A stretch of DNA of 64,000 nucleotides from Blastobasis lacticolella (Eukaryota; Arthropoda; Insecta; Lepidoptera; Blastobasidae). Every line of letters begins with the position of its first letter. The stretch's first letter is position 1. The notes under the pieces were generated by a model. That model did not search any database. It saw only the letters and a list, made by a program, of their open reading frames with translations, and had not been told where the DNA came from. Position numbers and translations under genes: made by a program. Shown piece by piece: positions 51,231 through 63,075 of the stretch. The stretch spans positions 18,878,501 through 18,942,500 of the forward strand of contig LR990046.1 in NCBI GenBank assembly GCA_905147135.1, read 5' to 3'.

Positions 51231-51599
51231 TGACACCTAAGTGTTATTGTGAAGTAGTAAAGTTATGCGCAGTAGCGGCCAAGGTAGTGACAAGCGTTCT
51301 TGGTAGTTTAGCCGATCAACCCCACATGGGATTTCGACAGTGCTACAAGGATCATTTGGTTGAAATCAGAACTAACTAATTATCTTGTTTTGTTATGTGA
51401 CCCGCTATTTTCAATCCATGAACGTGGTGGCCAAAACTGGCACTAGAAAAATGGCGGCACTTTATTTTAAAATATATTTGAACTGACATGTCAAAAAACA
51501 GCGCCGCCCGCGAAGCCCGTCACCAATATCTGATAATTTTGTGGCACTGTGGTAAATGTCAAGGTGCTCCTCTTGCCAGATGTACTGACTATTTGCGAA

Positions 51600-51715
51600 A
51601 GGCTGCTGGTGGATGCTGGATTCAGCAAACCGAGGACAGAGTGTATTGGTGCTCATTAGGGAGGTCTATGTCCAGCAGCAGACTAGTATGAGCTGATTAT
51701 GATCATGAAAATACA
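51600..51715 (+). repeat. RTE LINE 3'-end fragment
   Basis: Translates as GCWIQQTEDRVYWCSLGRSM then SSSRLV-stop, a decayed form of TTWMR..QDR..W..LGEAYVQQW. An AATGGCGGCACT/GTGGCACTGTGG region just upstream resembles the MITEs at 34607 and 44442. Confidence 0.65.
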
Positions 51716-51749
51716 AAATTACAAAAAAAATTAACATATTATCACGCAC

Positions 51750-52440
51750 ACTAGGTACCTGACACCCACGGAGGTAAAACCAATCCAGTCGGTTCTACAT
51801 CTGCGCTCACTAATAGAACACGACGCGTGTATAATATGTAGGTGTGTACGGTGTATGGAGAACGGGGTGATCCATTTTTCCCCTGAATTATGGCACGCCA
51901 GGGGAAATATGAAAAAATACCGGCGCTAGAGTTTTGATACTCGCGCCTGTCAGTCTTGCGGGCAACGAAAATTTTATAGCACAGTAATTTTAGGAGAGGT
52001 GGCGATATCCCTGGGGCCTAAACCAGCTCTCAAAGTAAGTGCATGTCAAGGTGGCGATGATATCCCGAAGAAAAATGAGCAAAAAATTTAACCCTAAACG
52101 TATACTTTTGTCATATTTTGTGAAAATCTTTTGCGGCACTTTTCTGTTTAGGTTTCAGCGTGTAGTGACAAGTCCGATGACATGCGGTAACTGTTTTATA
52201 ACTTCAACAAATTATCATAATACAGGTCTTGGCTAAATAAATACCCAGATTCGCCAGAAATTTTATATATGCCGTTATTATATTCATAATATGAACATCA
52301 AACATATATAATATTTTACTGCAAAATCTAACTAGATATTTTGTTTGTATCTTTATTTGGCCCAATAACACATTCAAAAATCTTAAAACTATCAGAAAGA
52401 GTACAGAAACTATAAGAAAGCAGGGCGATGCTTCCTCGCG
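51750..52440. other. unassigned AT-rich stretch
   Basis: No exon recognised; open frame 52039-52236 has no domain. Confidence 0.4.
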
Positions 52441-52446
52441 GGCTTA

Positions 52447-52510
52447 ATATTTATTTATTTATTTTTATTTAGTTTAACAGCAATGTAATTATAATTCAAA
52501 TAGATACATT
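52447..52510 (-). repeat. (TTTA)n-headed retroposon tail
   Basis: TATTTATTTATTTATTTTTA then GTTTAACAGCAATGTAAT; same short family as 3889 and 32122. Confidence 0.55.
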
Positions 52511-52607
52511 ATCAAGTTGTAGTGCCAATTACTAAACTGCAATTTATAATTTAGGAAAAAAATACAATATATTCCCTGTATGAACGCGGGCTACATCCTT
52601 GTCGAGT

Positions 52608-52730
52608 GGGTCAGATGGCAGTCGTTCCACTGTAGTTACCTGATCTACCAAATCCTGGGGTATGGTCAAGGCGGACTCCGGGCCCTCGTGCGCGAGAGCA
52701 CAACCGGTACATTAACGCATATATGATTAT
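52608..52730 (+). repeat. SINE-A 3'-end fragment
   Basis: GGTCAGATGGCAGTCGTTCC, CTACCAAATCCTGG, GGCGGACTCCGGGCCCTCGT, CAACCGGTACATTAACGC. Confidence 0.78.
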
Positions 52731-53076
52731 TTTTTTTATATTGGATTTCGCTAGGTTGATATGCTGTCTACTGTGCATATGAACAGTGGCGCTGTTGTCT
52801 CTAGCCTACATATGTATTTAGGTAATGTTTCAGTTTCAATTTATTTTCATAAATAAAAATTTACACGTCAAATATAGGTATAATAATTATTATTATTGTT
52901 TATAATTAATAGAAAGTTTTTATTCATAATTGTTACCACATTAAATGTTCTATTTACGAAAATAAAATACTGTACTGTTGTATATTTAACTTTCTTGACA
53001 GGAATTCATGAGTACAGCGCACCTGCAGTTAGTTTTCCTTTCAGTTGGGACATAAATTACGCATCCCTCGCTCCGT

Positions 53077-53390
53077 TCAAATTTCAGATTCTATCATGTT
53101 GTACATCCTGGGACTGATTGTGAGCAAGCATTTATTGAATTTCACTAATCGTGTTGGCCGAGGGCACAGTTCCTTTTGGCGCCTCGTTTCGCGGTTGTGC
53201 GATTTAGCGCGAGTCATGAACGATTTGAGGTTGTGTCGCACATATTTAGCAATATTTTGTATTTTAGTTCTTTGAAAAAGTTCCTTTGCCGGGTAGTCCC
53301 ACTTTACTCTCGCAATTATTCGAACGGCACGTTTTTGCAATCGGAATACTCTCTCACGTTCGCTACAGTTCACTCCAGCTGAGAATGGAC
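53077..53390 (-). pseudogene. LINE C-terminal remnant (CR1/Jockey type)
   Basis: Minus-strand text FRLQKRAVRIIARVKWDYPA, then KELFQRTKIQNIAKYV and a C-terminal KFNKCLLTISPRMYNMI. LQKRAVRII is the usual motif after the RT in these LINEs. About 100 codons without a stop, but isolated from an RT domain. Confidence 0.72.
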
Positions 53391-53399
53391 TGAAAGTAT

Positions 53400-54330
53400 C
53401 CGTAATAAGCTTTTTTGAGATTAGGCTCATTTAGGCTGGGACATAGTCTTTTCAGCGCAAAGATTGTAGATGATGAGATAGTATTTAAGATGTTTGTAGT
53501 TCCCCTGATAACCACGGGATATTAAAGATGAATCGCTGTCTTCTTCATCAAGTCAGTTTTTGAAAACAAGTCATATCTATTTCGCCCAGTACTTGGCTAC
53601 GGCAACTGCGTTATCAGTTGCCAAGAGCAGTTGCTCCCTAGTGTAAGTGGCAGGGCAAAGCCACAAAATAGAGAACTAATAGAAGGTCCACTTCCGTCGT
53701 CCTCGAAAATTATGACGCAAACTTGCCGACTCACTAGAATTGCTACTATATTTATTCTGAATTTTAAAAAAAATATTTAAAAGGTCAAATAGAATTTTAA
53801 AGAACCAATATCTAATCCTTGCCATAATGTGATCATAGCTGTTGCTTCCCAAGCTGTTGTTATCAGATTTTCCAAATCAGCTTTTGATATATAGAGCATT
53901 AGACGAAAATGCAATATTATGGTCTTAGTCAGTTGATCTGATGATGGAGAAAGAAGGTGACCATAGATTTTATTATATTAGACTAGACAGGCATTTCCGA
54001 CTAGAAACCATTAAGGTGGCCATTAGGGTTTTTTGTTCTATTAAAACCGTCACGTGGTTTGGCTCTCGAGACTGTTCAACCAGTCCTAGGGTCTCCAGCG
54101 GAAGACCTTGGTCAACCTCGTTTCGCCATCCATATTTGAACGCGTTCAACTAGATCTTTAATGATCACCCATCAGTTCTTGGACTCTGCGTGCGTTGCTT
54201 GTATGTTATTAAGTAATATTAGTTACATACAAGTTATTTTATTTTATCATTAATAATATAGTTACATTAAATGATATTAAATTTTCGCCGACAATACAAC
54301 GAATCTCGCGTTAACAATCGCGACCGAGCA
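53400..54330. other. unassigned stretch
   Basis: No exon or complete element recognised. Open frame 53941-54153 has no domain. Confidence 0.4.
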
Positions 54331-54735
54331 ATGCTTGATATTGCTTGAGAATGCCTGTAAACGTAACGTCAATGTAATATCTTCAATCCAATACAAAATC
54401 ACTATCCAAAATCCAATACAATATAATATCTTCGCGACCCCTACAGCTCGGACTGTGTCTCGCGCCAACGCACCTCTCATTCGAGCGTTGTCTATGCTGA
54501 ATTCGCTCCTGACATCGGCGCCTGATTGTGATATTTTTTCGAGTCGATGGGCGGATGTGTGTAGGGTGTGTTTGAGGTTCTGTGAGACGATGAAAGGGTG
54601 AGTAATTTTAAATTATATTATATTTAGTTCAACTATAATGTTTTATTATCTTAAGATGTACCTAATATTAATTTTACAGTGTATTAGTTCTTAAACTGTA
54701 AGACTGTAAAGTTTGTGGAATAAATAAATAAATGT

Positions 54736-56016
54736 GTGTGTACGGAAATGGCGCTTTGTTTGCAGTGGACCTTCTGTTTGGGGAGGGCCTTTTTTATTTT
54801 ATGGCAAAGCTCAGTAAGCGGCTCAAGGCGGCGACGGATGACCCATGTATGTGCCCGCAGCTTTCTCGCGCAGCGGATAAGTATCGCCACCCAAAGCGGG
54901 AACGCCGCCGCCATGATGGGCACCGCTATGGGCAGTCCGGTTGCCCCAGTCATAGCGAACATTTGGATGGAGTATTTTGAACAAAAAGCCCTAAGCGTGA
55001 ATTCCTCAATGATAACTTTTTGGAAAAGGTATGTGGATGACATCTTCTGCATTTTTAAAGGTAGTGAGCCGGAAGTAAGACGATATTTAGAACATCTAAA
55101 TTCAATCCACCCAAAAACAAAATTCACGCTGGAGGTGGAAAATGACCGACGATTGCCGTCCCTAGATGTCCTGGTAAAGGTACGAAATGATGGATCTCTG
55201 GCGCACTCGGTATACAGAAAGACAACACACACGGAAAGATACCTGTATGCTTCATCACACCATCATCCCCGACATTTACTCTCCGTCATAACCTCGCTCA
55301 CAAGTAGAGCTAGAGATCTTTGTGACTCGGACCACGTAGAGAGCGAGTTGTCACATGTCCAGCTGGTACTACGGAAGAACGGGTACAAGGTGATAAAGAA
55401 GCCGGCGAGACGGAAAAAGAGGGATAAGCTCACAGAAGTAAGTCGGCAATCAGCATTCCTACCGTATGTGAAAGGGGTGACAGATAAGATCGGATCAGTA
55501 CTGAGTAGTTACTCGATTCCAACAATTTATGTCCCGCACCTCAAGGTAGCGAACCTGCTGCGTACGCCAAAGGATGTGATCCCGTATCAGACGCCAAGTG
55601 TCTATAAGATTGACTGTAGCTGTGGAAGCTCATACATTGGCCAAACTAAACGTTCGATTGCCGAAAGGGTCAAAGAGCATATAGCTGCAGTTAAAAACCA
55701 CCAGACGAATAAATCTGCCATAGCAAGCCACCTGCTCAACTCAGGCCCAAACCACTGGATAGAACTGCATGCGCCTAATGTCCTCTCCACTGACCGGCAA
55801 TATTATCCACGTATGGTTCGGGAAGCGATTGAAATTAAAAAGTACAACACTTTCAATTGGGAGGATGGATATAAGCTTTCGGCGTCGTGGAATCCAGTGG
55901 TGTGCAAAATAAACAACCGTAAGACACAAGAGTTATCGTCGGACGCATCCGTGGATATCGTGAGTGTTGTGTGTTGTGCAGTTCCGAATCAACAACAAAT
56001 TGACAATTTTATGTGA
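54736..56016 (+). pseudogene. Penelope-like element: RT core fused to GIY-YIG nuclease, 5'-truncated
   Basis: An open frame of 426 codons. Recognisable homology starts near residue 61 with [20 protein letters not shown] (RT motif), then [10 protein letters not shown] (catalytic Asp pair, about 100), HPKTKFTLE and LPSLDVLV. A linker leads to the GIY-YIG domain (about 285-380): [19 protein letters not shown], catalytic Arg in AERVKEH, H...NH.I, and Glu in VREAIEI. This order is diagnostic of Penelope-like retroelements, whose nuclease cuts the target for priming. The first RT motifs are absent and residues 1-60 match nothing I know, so the copy is truncated and its Met probably fortuitous. The remaining domains are intact. 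Confidence 0.9.
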
Positions 56017-56180
56017 GGGTAGGAGTCTACCAGCACATCACCGCAGCTGTCACCTCCCACGGCAGTCGTCTCGTGACCACGGTGGGTGTAACCCTACCGA
56101 AACGTCGGGAAAACAAATCATAAAGGTACGTCGCGTCCAAGTCCCGTCTAATATAATAATATATTTAAATTTAGTTTAGA
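56017..56180 (+). repeat. Penelope-like element 3' region with hairpin
   Basis: GGTGGGTGTAACCCTACC (56080-56097) can fold back on itself and is followed directly by GAAACGTCGGG. The stem-then-GAAAC order recalls the 3' half of hammerhead motifs described in Penelope-like elements, but no CTGATGA core lies upstream. Confidence 0.4.
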
Positions 56181-56199
56181 TAAACAACAACATATTTTT

Positions 56200-56930
56200 A
56201 AAATTTTAGTTAAGTCTATTTTATATTTATTAGTGTATTTTTTTATTATAACTGTACCTTAATATTTGATGTGTACTTTAATCAATCCAGTTAGCAAAGA
56301 ACTCATTCAAAATGTCACATTTTATGCTGTAAATATAATAATGTCAATGTCAGTGAAATTTTCAAAAGACAAAGAGGACAAGATCGCCGATGCGACATAG
56401 ACTTGAATGGATATCCACAGTCGCATCGCTGCTGCGCCTGGTCGATGAAACCCCATTTAGCCAAGGCTTCTTTGCAGCGGCCAACCTGCGTTCGTAAATG
56501 GTTTAGTGACTTCCAGATTAGCCACTGCAGCTATTAATATTTACAGCAGCAGTTTATGAAGTTATTATTATTATTTGGGTTATCTTCAAACACGTGCGTG
56601 CAGGTCTAATTATATTTTAATAACGTAGCAGTAGAAACACTACGTTTTTGAAATCAATTATAATATAAATTAAACAAGAGCAAATATACAAATAAATACC
56701 GTCACGGGTCCTAAGCTGTACAACAAATTTCTGGGTCCCAGCGGAAGATCTACTTGATTGTAATTTATTATTGTAAACTTGTGTTGCTAACCTAATGCGT
56801 TTCTACTATACTAAATTCGTGAAGAGGGTAAAATATATGTGTATGGCAACTCTCAAATCACACACACATATAAATGGGCGGCCATTTATACTATTTATAC
56901 TAATACATTTACTTACACACCTATATTTAT
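56200..56930. other. unassigned AT-rich stretch
   Basis: No exon or element boundary recognised after the Penelope-like 3' region. Confidence 0.4.
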
Positions 56931-56934
56931 TTGC

Positions 56935-57185
56935 TTTCCATAATAATTATGAAATCCATCATCAAATTTAATTTTAGATATTTAATGCATATACTTGCTC
57001 GTGAGATGGCGCTGCATGCATAATAGAACGCGCTAACGATACGTTTCATACGGATTTACTTATCTACTGAATGAACTGATACTCAGTGAGTTGACGTAAT
57101 GTTAGTGTTGCCAAATAGGAGACGTGTTGCTTTATCAACACTTCAAAATTTTGTAAGGAGAACCTCTTATTAGGTTCTCTCTGAA
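56935..57185 (-). repeat. dispersed repeat E, copy 2
   Basis: Inverted relative to 2505-2720: AATTATGAAATCCATCATC, CGAGATGGCGC-like GTGAGATGGCGCTGCATGCA, and AAGGAGAACCTC. Confidence 0.65.
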
Positions 57186-57297
57186 ATCCTGTTTTCTGTT
57201 TAAATAAATAAGATATTTTTACATGAAGTAACCATTTCCGGTTTTTGTTAGTTTATACAAATGTGTCGTAATGTTGTTATGTAATTAGATTGGGTCG

Positions 57298-57735
57298 TCG
57301 GTCGGTAGCCGAGTGATAAAGGTATCTGGTATCCGATTCGTAAGCGATTTATTGACTCCGACTGCGGCCATGACCGCGGTTATGTACATTAATTGAATGC
57401 TAAACGATGCTTTTACGGTGAGGGAAAACATCATGATGAAACCTGCACATTCAGGCAACTGAATGTGTAACCATGATCCAGTCTGGTCAAGTTTTCCTGG
57501 TAGCAGGGTCACGGAAGTCAGATGGTAGTCGCTCCACTGCAATTATTTATTTATTTATTTGCATGCTACATGGTAATACAGTGATAGTAATACTTAAGAC
57601 GAACAAGCATGTAGCACCCCGTAAGGTCACCGCAAAATTTTGAGGGATTACTTGATCTTACAAAATCTGGATCACGTTTAAGGGGGACCATGGGCCCTCG
57701 TAACGAGAGCACAACCGGGGCATTAATGCCAATAT
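57298..57735 (+). repeat. SINE-A, full length with nested insert
   Basis: Head GTCGGTCGGTAGCCGAGTGA lacks a good B box. The 3' half is split by a (TTTA)n-headed insert at 57546-57648, then resumes CTGGATCACG...CCTCGTAACGAGAGCACAACC. Confidence 0.8.
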
Positions 57736-57906
57736 GGTTATTCATTATAATAATAAACATAACCGACTTCACACGAACAGCTGATTTTTTTCCTTGTGGT
57801 TTCATTATTTTTTATGTTTGCATCATAATAAATATTACTTTGACTTATTTTTTTGGCTGTGACTGATAGTATAGTCAAGTATTAAACAAGAAGTGTTATA
57901 TTTAAT

Positions 57907-58308
57907 GAGTAGTTTTCCAGTAGGTATTGATATTTGGTTTCAAAAAGCATCAATAGATGGCGCTCCTACAATTTTGGTAATCTTTTTGCAATCTGTATGA
58001 TGGTGGCAGTGATTTCATGCAGCCTTAAACTTAAAAATAAAATGTTAATTAATATTAACATTATTGTTAGAGGTTGAACGAAGTGTAAAAGAAATATTTA
58101 TAGAAGTTGGCACTATGTTCCATTATTATTACAACCTCTAAAATGGTTGAAAGCTATTGACAAATACAATATTATACAATACAACGTACCCAGTGTTTAT
58201 ATCCTGTTTGCTAAGAACCTATTTCAGCGATTATCAATTACCAAAATTGTCGGGGCGCCATCTAGTGAGCGGTTAGGAATGCTTTAGATACCTATTGGAA
58301 AACTGCTC
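57907..58308. mobile_element. 402-bp MITE
   Basis: Terminal inverted repeats of about 70 bp, imperfect: GAGTAGTTTTCCAGTAGGTA ... GATGGCGCTCCTACAATTTT pairs with AAAATTGTCGGGGCGCCATC ... TACCTATTGGAAAACTGCTC. No coding; target duplication not evident. Confidence 0.75.
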
Positions 58309-58424
58309 CTTGCCAACGAATCTACTAGCTTTCTTTCAAACGCATTTCTATGTCTATGTCTCGACCATTATAGATTACGACTTAGCAGCTAAAGTGCTAA
58401 TTTTAGCTGCTGGTGCTAGTCTTT

Positions 58425-58535
58425 TTTTAATGCCAAGGGAGGCAGATGGCCTGACGGTCTGACCACCTGATGGAAAGTGGCCACCGTCGACCAGGACATC
58501 TGCAACCTAAGGGGATGCGGTGCCAGCCTTTGAGG
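58425..58535 (+). repeat. RTE LINE 3'-UTR fragment
   Basis: GCCTGACGGTCTGACCACCT GATGGAAAGTGGCCACCGTC in part, with GACATCTGCAACC; related to 360-470. Confidence 0.65.
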
Positions 58536-58539
58536 TAAA

Positions 58540-59830
58540 CAATCCACTCTGCGTGTCTCTAATATAAGCATTCAGAAACATTACTATGAGATCTCACAGT
58601 GCGCGCAAACATTTCAACTCGTAACTGATAATAGTTACTAATAATGTACAGATAATAGTAAGTACTTGAGTGGCGAATAGCCCTACGCGTCCGTCAAAAT
58701 GAACAAAATTGCCTAATCACAATTGATTATTACATTAGTTGCATAAAACTTAAGACTCTTGTAGACAAAATGGTCTAAGGCTCAGCGAATGGATGATGGT
58801 GAAACCCACACCCGCTGGTATTCCGCCATGGCTAGACTTAGACTCAACATTCATCATACAATATTTAGCCTAAACTACTTCATTTCTTTCTTTCGCACAC
58901 AAATAAATATTTTAAATATCTATTAAGTATGTACCTTCAATACAAATTACATGCATAGCCATATTGAACGCAGTGCATTGTAATAGAAGGAGCACAAGCA
59001 CTGTGAGAAGGGAGTAAGTAATACACGGGTGCGAATGCCGAAAGCACGAATAACGATAGCGCGAAGACGATTGCCCGAAAGCTTGAATGTGCGATAGAAC
59101 GTATAGTAACGCGATTAAGAAAAGTATTTTTTGTGAATACGGATGAAGTTATCATTACATATTAACAATAAAGACATAGACAATTATTTATTTTGACATC
59201 ACATTACTCCTAATACCTACATTGAAGTTACAATTCTAAATCTATAAGCTTGAAGTTTAGACGAAGTTTGTTACGGATGTTTAGTTTTATAATTTGACAT
59301 TGTGAATTGAATAATTTTTGTTACTAATATTACGACAAATGAAATCTATACTTATTCTACTTATTGTTCATTTAAAACCTATATTTATGTTTGCGGTTCA
59401 TTCAGTCATAAACTGTCATTTAATGATTAAAATTTTAAACGATTTAACTAGCCATAAAGTTTAGGAGAGTTCTCCTAAACTAAAAGTAAACTACATTTGA
59501 TTATGTACTTTACCGTTTCCGTTAAAATAAGTTAACTATTTGCTTATGGCTTACGACCTCAGGATGCTGAAGGCCGGGTGAAGTAAAGCATGAGCTGACA
59601 TGAGTGAGCGATGACTTACCCTTACCGTTTAGCAAATCGGTAAACAATGCCTGCGATTCCATTTACATTCTGACATATTTCCGAATTATTAACAGTACCC
59701 TCAAATTATTTGGGTATTAGATGCACTGTTGCGTTACTTACTCGAGAGATGGCGTTGCATGTCTAATAGAACGCGCTAACGGTAAGTTTCATACATTTAG
59801 TTAGCGTTTAAGCGAGCACTTAGTAAGCTT
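58540..59830. other. mostly unassigned stretch
   Basis: No exon. 59543-59600 has a tiny RTE-tail scrap (TTACGACCTCAGGATGCTGA) and 59735-59800 a piece of repeat E (GAGAGATGGCGTTGCATG, AATAGAACGCGCTAACGG). Confidence 0.45.
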
Positions 59831-59837
59831 AAGCTTG

Positions 59838-60035
59838 AGCGCACCCCATCCCTACGGGGTGTCGCATCCGATGAAACCTGAAAAGCCCTTCCGGCTACAG
59901 GTGCTCCCAGGAGCTTTTTTGGCGAGTCGTGCAGACCAGTCCGGCCGGCCGGCTGGTACTCATGAGAGTTCACCTCCTCCCTCCCAACCGCTATACCGGA
60001 GGGTGCCCATTTTCTTTGCGTTGGGCGCAAAAAAA
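59838..60035. repeat. GC-rich segment, possible LINE 5' fragment
   Basis: CACCCCATCCCTACGGGGTG forms a hairpin, followed by CCTGAAAAGCCCTTCCGGCT and an A10 run. GC content is far above the surroundings. It resembles a transposon leader, but the class is not recognised. Confidence 0.4.
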
Positions 60036-60184
60036 AAATAGTAATCTTGCAGGGTCGCCATGTTAAGTATATTGGTGTCACCAATATAATCCAATTTTTG
60101 TGAGAACTTTCTTTCTTTAAGTTCCCTGTTTTCGTAAGTAATCTTTCTTCTGCTTTCCGCGTCTGTCTGACTAATAAAAAAATA

Positions 60185-60510
60185 ATCATCTTGGCGTTAA
60201 TGACCCGGTTGTGCTCTCGCGCACGAGGGCCCGGGGTCCGCCTTGACCCATGATCCAGAATTTGGCTGATCAGGTACAGTGGAGCGACTGCCATCTGACC
60301 TCCGTTACCCCGTCAGGGGAACCTGACCACATTGGATCATGGTTACACATTCAGTCCCCTGAAGTGGAGTGGATCCCTAAGAGCATCGGTTAGCATTTAA
60401 CTAACGTACATAACTCAGAAAAGAGCCATTGCTACATGTCCGCAGTGGGTTTCGAACCCGTTTCCTCTCGCTTTCGCGTCGGATACCTTAACCGCTCGAA
60501 CATCAACGCA
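60185..60510 (-). repeat. SINE-A, near full length
   Basis: Minus strand with GGGCCCTCGTGCGCGAGAGC, GACATGTAGCAATGGCTCTT, degenerate B box GGGTTCGAAACCC. A short central deletion near 60360. Confidence 0.83.
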
Positions 60511-60514
60511 CCGC

Positions 60515-61035
60515 GTCTGTTGATATCTGCTAATTCCTATATATCTATCTGGATATTGATTCGGTTTTCTTTTCACCATCTGCCATAGTACCTTAATTTT
60601 TTATTGAGTACTTACCATTCGTACCCAATTTTTCACGGAAGGTTTAGGTATATTATAATTATACTACTTAAGACAAAATAAGAGCCTCGTGTAAATTTAA
60701 TTTGATTACCAGAGCGACTTATTAATTTTAAATCAGTCTATAATGGATGATTATATTGTGCCGAGTTAGCCTGAGTGTTAACAAACATTTTTTGAACCTT
60801 AGGTTTTAACAGTTAAGTTTAACAGACGCACAGTGTTTTAGTTAGACCATATAGACATTGTTTTTTTTCGAACATCCGATTTGATTTAAAATTAATTATA
60901 ATGAAGATCGTTCCCGAATATTCTAACATTTGCTCAGTTAGAGCCTAAATAAACATTGTTGAAGAGCTGCGACGAGGTTTCGAAAACATGTGAAGAGAGC
61001 CATTCGCAGCTGACGTACCAAATGCATGGGACATC
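60515..61035. other. unassigned AT-rich stretch
   Basis: No exon or repeat boundary recognised. Confidence 0.4.
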
Positions 61036-61059
61036 AGCTGTCATAACAGATGTTTGAAA

Positions 61060-61330
61060 ATTCGCAATTTAGCAACACACCTATCTTACGTGAGGGCGCT
61101 GATGCGACGAAATCCCACGGCGTGTGTTTTAAAGCGCGTGTGTGGCGTGTTATGTCGCGGTCTGACGCGTCACACATCATTAGACCCGCAGACATATTAT
61201 ACACAGACAGGTCTGTGTACACGCGTAAGTCGTGTCACTCGCGTCACATGGCATCACGTGGCTTAAGTCCAGTGTGGCTCTAATGTAACGTCGTGTAACA
61301 TCATATAACATCACAACACTCTAATATGGC
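61060..61330. repeat. CG-rich block with many TCACG/CGTGT motifs
   Basis: Dense in CGTGTG/CACGCG and GTCACACG-type motifs with several short palindromes (ACACAGACAGGTCTGTGT). Two overlapping open frames here have no domain; likely a MITE core. Confidence 0.45.
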
Positions 61331-61412
61331 GGCACTCTTTACACCAGCATAATACCTACCAGTTTATATACTAGAATTTTAATATTTAGTCCCTTAGTAT
61401 CCAAAAGGATTA

Positions 61413-61640
61413 GTGGTTAAACGGAATATTGCAGACATTATTTTCGTTAAGAATATTGCACAAAGTAGAATAGACTGCCCTCAACTTTTAAGCCATCTAT
61501 TTTTTATATCACCGAATAGAGCGATACGTCGACAAGTAAATGTTTTATCATTTCCATCTTTTTCTACAAACGATCGTAAAAATTCATATTTTTGTCGTGC
61601 AATCTCGGAATTCAACGAGTCTGCAAACAAACAGAATAAC
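61413..61640 (+). pseudogene. LINE ORF2 C-terminal remnant (CR1/Jockey type)
   Basis: IDCPQLLSHLFFISPNRAIR then VNVLSFPSFSTNDRKNS and CRAISEFNE match the C-terminal pattern IDCP.LL..I.F..P....R......P...T....N.P. About 75 codons, isolated from an RT domain. Confidence 0.7.
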
Positions 61641-61759
61641 GACTTTTTTTTTTTTATTCGTGTGGTTTACAGCTGTAATACATAATGCATTAAAAAATTG
61701 CTTACCTATGAGCCATTTACAAACCGCCACATATAAATTTAACAAGATACTTTTTAAGT

Positions 61760-62990
61760 AATCAATATTTTTCTTATGAGCTATAACATACTACTTAACG
61801 AATACAATCACACATGTACTAAACCTGTCACATCAACAACGTAAGTTCAAATATCAGTTTACAAGTAGTACTAAAACGAAATATATGTATACAATACAAT
61901 TAACTCAGGTTGCGAACATATCTTTAGTTAGTGCCGCCTTTACTCCAACTATATTACTCACAAATAAGTCGAAACGGTCTTCGCGTGACAAACTAAGTTG
62001 ACATTTTGCGACTTGGACATTTTTTTACCAGTGGACATTTTGCAACTGGGACATTTTGAGACTAAACGCTATTAAATGCTCTAGGAGCGCGAATCATAAA
62101 AGAGTTTTTGTAATAATTGGTGCGAGCGAACGGGGGACAAAGTACATCTCTACACCTACCGTGACGGAAAGGAATATTTAATTCTAATCCCAACTGGGTG
62201 AAGAGGCATTTAATAATAAATTGGTTTGACTCTGTTGTCTAGTGTATTGGTGTGGTGTTCTCTTTATTTATTACTTGTTAGTAGTTAAGTACCTACTGAA
62301 ATGTTAATCTTCTAAAGTACTATTATGTTAGGTTAGCTTCACAAGGCAAGTCGCATCCCACCTTAGTTGTTAAATGTGAAAACATACCATTGGCGTATTA
62401 GTTATTGACTTAGTTATTTATTTATTTATTATCATACATGCTGTTTGTTTTCCAAATAAAAATAAAAGAATAAAAACATAAGGTCATCTTTCATTTCTAT
62501 CATTTGTATTTTGCTAAACAATTGGGTTTGCTTTTGTTCTATACGCTGATGCGAAGAGCTTGGTGTGCACATGTGATATTTCGAATAAGTGAGGGTAAAA
62601 CCCTGCTACGTCCTAATGTCCGATAGTAGTTAGTAGTAGATAGTACACCATCTAGATGCCTGGCATCTAACTAATAGAGGGGTAGGCTTCTCAATGAATT
62701 ACAGCTCAAATTAGTGTTAAAATCCATATTTGTATTTTCACAAACAAAAACATTCTTACAAGATTGTATCCAAATAACAACAACAACCAACCCAAAAACA
62801 CTCTTCACCACGGACCATCTTACAATCGATCTGGCCCACAGATTATCTAATTCTTTCATAACTAACGTACGGGCATTGCGAGCCTTGTCACCGCGTAGTT
62901 GCAAGATGTGAATTGAGGTCCCGAAGACTTTTTTTTCTTTATAACATGGGGTTCTTCAAAACGCATGTTGTCTACAGGTACTTCAAAGGC
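61760..62990. other. unassigned AT-rich stretch
   Basis: No exon or repeat boundary recognised. Open frames 62671-62904 and 62714-62911 overlap on opposite strands and show no domain. Confidence 0.4.
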
Positions 62991-62994
62991 CGGC

Positions 62995-63075
62995 ACCGCA
63001 TTCGCTCCCCTTAGGTTGCCCATGTCCTGGACGATGGAGGCCACTTTCCATCAGGTGGACCATTCGTGTGTGTCC
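62995..63075 (-). repeat. RTE LINE 3'-UTR fragment
   Basis: Minus strand: CCACCTGATGGAAAGTGGCC, GGACATGGGCAACCTAAGGG, like 58425-58535. Confidence 0.65.

Noticed and set aside
54732..54980. 82-codon frame overlapping the Penelope ORF start
   Set aside because: Shadow frame; the retroelement motifs are all in the other frame.
61050..61283. Two overlapping 70-77 codon plus frames
   Set aside because: Chance frames through CG-rich repeat DNA with few stops; no domain.
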